Origin: Lentibacillus salicampi
GTDB lineage: Bacteria > Bacillota > Bacilli > Bacillales > Amphibacillaceae
Direction of reading: 5' to 3'
Assembly (NCBI RefSeq): GCF_004565465.1
Contig: NZ_SRHY01000013.1
Location: 1-64,000 of the forward strand
DNA length: 64,000 nt
Shown here piece by piece: positions 61,286 through 64,000 of the stretch. Under the pieces are notes generated by a model. It saw only the letters and a list, made by a program, of their open reading frames with translations. It had not been told where the DNA came from and did no database searches. The translations under genes were made by a program, and so were the position numbers. Position 1 is the stretch's first letter; every line of letters begins with the position of its first letter.

Positions 61286-62008
61286 TCACAGATAATCCAC
61301 TTTGCGCATTTGTTTTGTCATATAATGTTTCCAATACTTCACCCCGAGGACAGCCATTAAAATTGAAATGACCGATGACAAGAGTGGCCAATTTTGTGCC
61401 GCAATAATCGTCCAATACAAAACTCCTTGCTCGGTTATACAGTGGAAGCCCATCAGTACACTGGCATAAATGATCAAAACAATCACACCGTACCAGACAA
61501 TAGTTGAAGTTCGGGTTTTGTCACCTGATTCACTGGCAGGGAAAATGCTGCCAAAGTAAACACTGAAAGCGAGCCAAATGACCGAAAAAGCAATGTATCC
61601 GCCAACGGAGAGCACGTCCCATAATGCCGGTGATATGGCATAAAGCATAACCAGAAAAACCACTTGAACCGGCAATGCCAGCACGTAATAAATGAGAAAT
61701 CGGCTCCTGATCAACACATCCTCTTTGACAGGAAGCATCTTCAGCATCATGACGGAAGGAGCGGCCCCCATGGTTTCGTTAATACTTTTCATTTGAAAAT
61801 CCTTTGGTCTGGTCCAAGCGGGCGCGAAGGTAAATAATAACGTAAAGAAAAAATCCGGACCGACAAACCCGTTCTCCAGGTATTCACCCAATGAGCTGGC
61901 AATGGACAATCCAATCAGTATAAAGAGGATAAACGAAACAGGAAACATCCACTTTGACGCCTTAATCTCGAATTTGGCCAGTCGGAATGCTTCTTTCCAA
62001 TGTTGCAT
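61286..62008 (-). CDS. six-helix ABC-type membrane protein of the Ytr-like unit
   Basis: A 240-residue membrane protein with about six helices. The first is WMFPVSFILFILIGLSIASS, and TRPKDFQMKSINETMGAAPS is a conserved-looking cytoplasmic loop before the second domain. It is the probable permease for the ATPase at 60011. GAGGTGA precedes the ATG at 62008. In the classical ytr operon the regulator comes first; here the permease does. The substrate is unknown. Confidence 0.8.
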   Translation of the reverse strand: MQHWKEAFRLAKFEIKASKWMFPVSFILFILIGLSIASSLGEYLENGFVGPDFFFTLLFTFAPAWTRPKDFQMKSINETMGAAPSVMMLKMLPVKEDVLIRSRFLIYYVLALPVQVVFLVMLYAISPALWDVLSVGGYIAFSVIWLAFSVYFGSIFPASESGDKTRTSTIVWYGVIVLIIYASVLMGFHCITEQGVLYWTIIAAQNWPLLSSVISILMAVLGVKYWKHYMTKQMRKVDYL

Positions 62009-62035
62009 GAAAGTCACCTCTTTCTTGCCAGTGTT

Positions 62036-62063
62036 ATACTGTGTATGTCTATATGTACAGTAT
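62036..62063. promoter_or_regulatory. operator of the Ytr-like operon
   Basis: ATACTGT at 62036-62042 and ACAGTAT at 62057-62063 are perfect 7-bp arms with 14 nt between them, 28-55 nt before the first gene. TGTATGTCTATATGTACA lies in between. This fits a GntR/YtrA-type site overlapping the promoter. Confidence 0.6.
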
Positions 62064-62139
62064 ATGTATGATTTTAAAAAAGTCAAGGGATTATGGAAAA
62101 ATCATTGAAAAGGTGTAGAATGGGGGAAGGTTGCCCTGT

Positions 62140-62262
62140 TGATTTGGCCCAAGTTGTCACAGAATCCGCCCAAATTTACGCTAATCCGGCCCAAGTTGTC
62201 ACAATTTCGGCCCAAGTTCACAACTTTCCGGCCTGGGTTGTCACAATTGATGCCAAGTCACA
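62140..62262. repeat. degenerate 21-nt intergenic array, core GGCCCAAGTTGTCACAA
   Basis: Five to six units: TTGGCCCAAGTTGTCACAGAA, TCCGCCCAAATTTACGCTAA, TCCGGCCCAAGTTGTCACAA, TTCGGCCCAAGTTCACAACT and further decayed ones. The core shares AAGTTGTCACAA with the arrays at 26776 and 49450. Confidence 0.7.
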
Positions 62263-62350
62263 TTGAAATTCAGTTGCGGTCTGGACATTTAATTGAGTAA
62301 GTTGATATGCAAACCGGATTCACATGCGATTTTATAGGAAGGTGACGTTT

Positions 62351-62572
62351 ATGGGATGGTTGTTGGCCATTGTTACGATAGCAGCATTGATTTTAGCCGT
62401 TTATTTATTGGATAAGAAACCAACCCTCAGCCTAGTGATAGCTATTCTCACACCAGTTGTTTTATGGCTGGTGCTTGGCCGTTTTGGCGGGGAGATCGTC
62501 TTTACGCTCTTTGCGGCGATATTTATTATTGTGATGAACTTGCTGAACAGAAGTAAAATGGAGGACGACTAA
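62351..62572 (+). CDS. small membrane protein, function unknown
   Basis: A 73-residue protein with two to three hydrophobic segments (WLLAIVTIAALILAVYLL, LVIAILTPVVLWLVL, IVFTLFAAIFIIVMNLL) and a charged C-terminus. AGGAAGGTGA precedes the ATG at 62351. No family is recognised. Confidence 0.65.
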   Translation: MGWLLAIVTIAALILAVYLLDKKPTLSLVIAILTPVVLWLVLGRFGGEIVFTLFAAIFIIVMNLLNRSKMEDD

Positions 62573-62668
62573 CTTACCAAAAGTAAATAGCCCCGTTGCT
62601 TGTCAAAACGCAGTGGAACATGGCGGGGATGTGTTCGTTCACGACCCCGTCACATTTTTATTACAGAA

Positions 62669-62772
62669 TTGTGAAATACTGAACATGTTTATCGCATTTA
62701 AAATGGTTATGTGTTACTATATAGGTGTAATAAAGATATATCTTTATAATTACTTGTGAAATATTGAACATA
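62669..62772. promoter_or_regulatory. direct repeats and palindrome upstream of the DoxX gene
   Basis: TTGTGAAATACTGAACAT at 62669 and TTGTGAAATATTGAACAT at 62754 are near-identical, 85 bp apart. Between them ATAAAGATATATCTTTAT (62730-62747) is a perfect 18-bp palindrome. The TTGTGAA half resembles a Rex site. A repressor that loops or a redox regulator is possible. Confidence 0.55.
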
Positions 62773-62792
62773 AATTTAAAGGAGATGTTCCC

Positions 62793-63305
62793 ATGTTTGT
62801 TGACTTTCTTCGGCATAACAAAATCGTTGCGGGTATACTGGCTTTTTTGAGGATTTATATTGGTTATCAATGGCTGACATCGGGATTTGGGAAAATCACC
62901 AGCGGCGGGTTTGATGCCAGCGGATTTATGCAAGGTGCCATCGCCGGCGCGGGGGGAGAGAATTCAACCGTGCAAAGCTGGTGGGCGGCGTTTCTTGAAA
63001 CGATCGCACTCCCAAACGCAGAAATCTTCAGTTTTCTCGTCATGTGGGGTGAAGTTTTGGTTGGTGCAGCGCTAATTCTTGGTATCTTTACTAATTTTGC
63101 GGCGCTGATGGGGATCACTATGAACTTCGCGTTTCTGTTCAGTGGTACAGTCAGCACGAATGCACTAATGGTAGTGATGACAATATTCCTGCTTGTTGCC
63201 GGTTATAATGCAGGCCGATTTGGGCTTGATCGCTGGGTGATTCCGTTTCTGAAAAATCACAACCCGCGGCGTAAGCGAAAAGACAGTGAAGTTGCTGCGG
63301 CATAA
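62793..63305 (+). CDS. DoxX family membrane protein
   Basis: A 170-residue four-helix protein of the DoxX/TQO-small-subunit type. LAFLRIYIGYQWLTSGFGKI near residue 16 is the family start, followed by MWGEVLVGAALILGIFTNFA near 84 and the last helix LLVAGYNAGRFGLDRWVIPF. A basic tail ends the protein. Such proteins are linked to thiosulfate:quinone oxidation or thiol-stress defence. AAAGGAG precedes the ATG. The upstream repeats suggest stress-dependent control. Confidence 0.88.
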   Translation: MFVDFLRHNKIVAGILAFLRIYIGYQWLTSGFGKITSGGFDASGFMQGAIAGAGGENSTVQSWWAAFLETIALPNAEIFSFLVMWGEVLVGAALILGIFTNFAALMGITMNFAFLFSGTVSTNALMVVMTIFLLVAGYNAGRFGLDRWVIPFLKNHNPRRKRKDSEVAAA

Positions 63306-63306
63306 A

Positions 63307-63342
63307 TTAAAAACTGACCTTCTCATTCGGAAGGTCAGTTTT
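63307..63342 (+). terminator. intrinsic terminator of the DoxX gene
   Basis: AAAACTGACCTTC and GAAGGTCAGTTTT form a perfect stem with a 7-nt loop. Confidence 0.9.
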
Positions 63343-63371
63343 GCCATTTTATGAACGAATTTCCAACGCAA

Positions 63372-63600
63372 TGAGCGAGGGATGCATCGCAGAAACGAGC
63401 GAGTGGATGCATAAATCGAGCGAGGCCCCCTCAGGATCGAGCGAGTGAACCGTAAAGTTGAGCGAGAACCCCCGAAATTCGAGCGGGAACGACGAGAAGT
63501 CGAGCGAGAACCCCCGAAATTCGAGCGGGAACGCCGAGAAGTCGAGCGAGAACCCCTTAGAATCGAGCGAACACATCTCAAAGTCGACCAAGCATTACCT
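63372..63600. repeat. intergenic tandem array, about 11 units of 21 nt, core TCGAGCGAG
   Basis: The core TCGAGCG(A/G)G recurs with spacers alternating between AACCCCCGAAAT and AACGACGAGAAG types; outer units are degenerate. It lies between the convergent DoxX and PH-domain genes, after the DoxX terminator. Open frames on both strands have no RBS. Confidence 0.88.
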
Positions 63601-63673
63601 CACAACCGCTCAAAATTTCTAAAGCTTCGCATTCAGCCATAATCAGCGCATCCTGTTGCGGCGCATCTCGCTA

Positions 63674-64000
63674 TTAAGAAACATAATCTGACAAGACGCT
63701 TTGAACTTTATAAATGTTCAATTGCTTGTTAAAGGTTTTTTGAATGGGCTCAGCGCTGCCCGATATCCAAATCAGCAGTTCGGCTTCCAGATCGAAAGTT
63801 CCGGCTGTTTCCACGGAAAAATGCGTTATACTTTTATATGGGATAGAATGATACTCGACTTTTTTGCCGGTAACCCCTTGCTTATCAACCAAAATCAGCC
63901 GCTTGCCGGTAAACACCATCAGATCGCGAATCAGTTTATAGGCATGTTCCACATTTTCCCCAGGTGATAATAATTCACTAAGTTCTTTCTCAACTTCCTG
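63674..64000 (-). CDS. bacterial PH domain protein, 5' part outside the window
   Basis: The minus frame stays open to the window edge, so the N-terminus is missing. The visible 108 residues include QEVEKELSELLSPGE, AYKLIRDLMVFTGKRLILVD, the KKVEYHSIPYKSITHFSVET strand pair and the C-terminal helix LNIYKVQSVLSDYV. This matches the small bacterial PH domain family (PF08000, YvbH-type). A GTG at 63952 is internal. Function is unknown. Confidence 0.85.
   Translation of the reverse strand, partial: QEVEKELSELLSPGENVEHAYKLIRDLMVFTGKRLILVDKQGVTGKKVEYHSIPYKSITHFSVETAGTFDLEAELLIWISGSAEPIQKTFNKQLNIYKVQSVLSDYVS

Overview
The window looks like chromosomal DNA of a moderately halophilic, low-to-mid GC member of the Bacillaceae (Lentibacillus, Virgibacillus or Oceanobacillus-like; this placement is inference). 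Reasons: strong AAAGGAGG-type ribosome binding sites with frequent TTG/GTG starts, an L-box riboswitch on dapA, YtrA-like, DUF1538, DUF817, DUF4256, DUF3889 and YcdB/YcdC-type proteins typical of Bacillus relatives, many acidic proteins, and sodium or osmolyte transporters (NhaC, BCCT, NatAB-like ABC). No rRNA, tRNA, CRISPR array, intact insertion sequence or prophage was recognised.

Layout. 0.2-6 kb: a frameshifted Rpn-type nuclease gene, a small lipoprotein, DUF4256, an SDR dehydrogenase, a Bcr/CflA exporter and a DUF817 membrane protein. 5.9-13.7 kb: a LysR regulator divergent from hutG-hutU-hutI and a YjiH membrane protein (hutH is missing), then an AbrB-type membrane protein. 13.7-20.5 kb: small membrane proteins, a hotdog thioesterase, lipoproteins, a DinB protein and an acetyl-CoA-synthetase-like ligase with an altered acyl pocket. 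20.5-28.6 kb: tandem-PII protein with two coupled DUF1538 proteins, a type II NADH dehydrogenase-like protein, DinB, WrbA with a double operator, a luciferase-like oxidoreductase and a GMC-oxidoreductase relic. 28.6-35.4 kb: a coiled-coil/DUF2325 protein, RlmN, the arsRBC operon and BrnQ. 35.4-42 kb: GntR regulator, a ParM/ParR-like actin pair, DUF421, NhaC and a betaine-type BCCT carrier. 42-50 kb: a GNAT, an AT-rich patch with small exported or membrane proteins, L-box-dapA, and a cobalamin-riboswitch-controlled class I ribonucleotide reductase operon (alpha, flavodoxin, beta). 50-64 kb: YcdB-like protein, a MerR-methyltransferase fusion with a 19-bp-spacer promoter, GNAT, amidase, arylsulfotransferase, two ABC exporter units (NatAB-like and Ytr-like), DoxX and a partial PH-domain protein.

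The most unusual recurring feature is a set of intergenic tandem arrays with 20-21 nt units (clear at 14127-14378, 24698-24943, 56957-57230, 63372-63600; degenerate at 9630-9712, 26776-26840, 49450-49543, 62140-62262). Each has its own core motif, the spacers often alternate in an A/B pattern, and none lies inside a confidently assigned gene. They create long false ORFs. The 21-nt period is two DNA helical turns, so a protein-binding or nucleoid role is conceivable, but this is inference. The second notable item is the chromosomal parM/parR-like pair preceded by a GTATAC-rich region. The window also carries several gene relics (GMC oxidoreductase, M23 peptidase tail, alcohol dehydrogenase tail, DUF2798), which suggests active gene loss.
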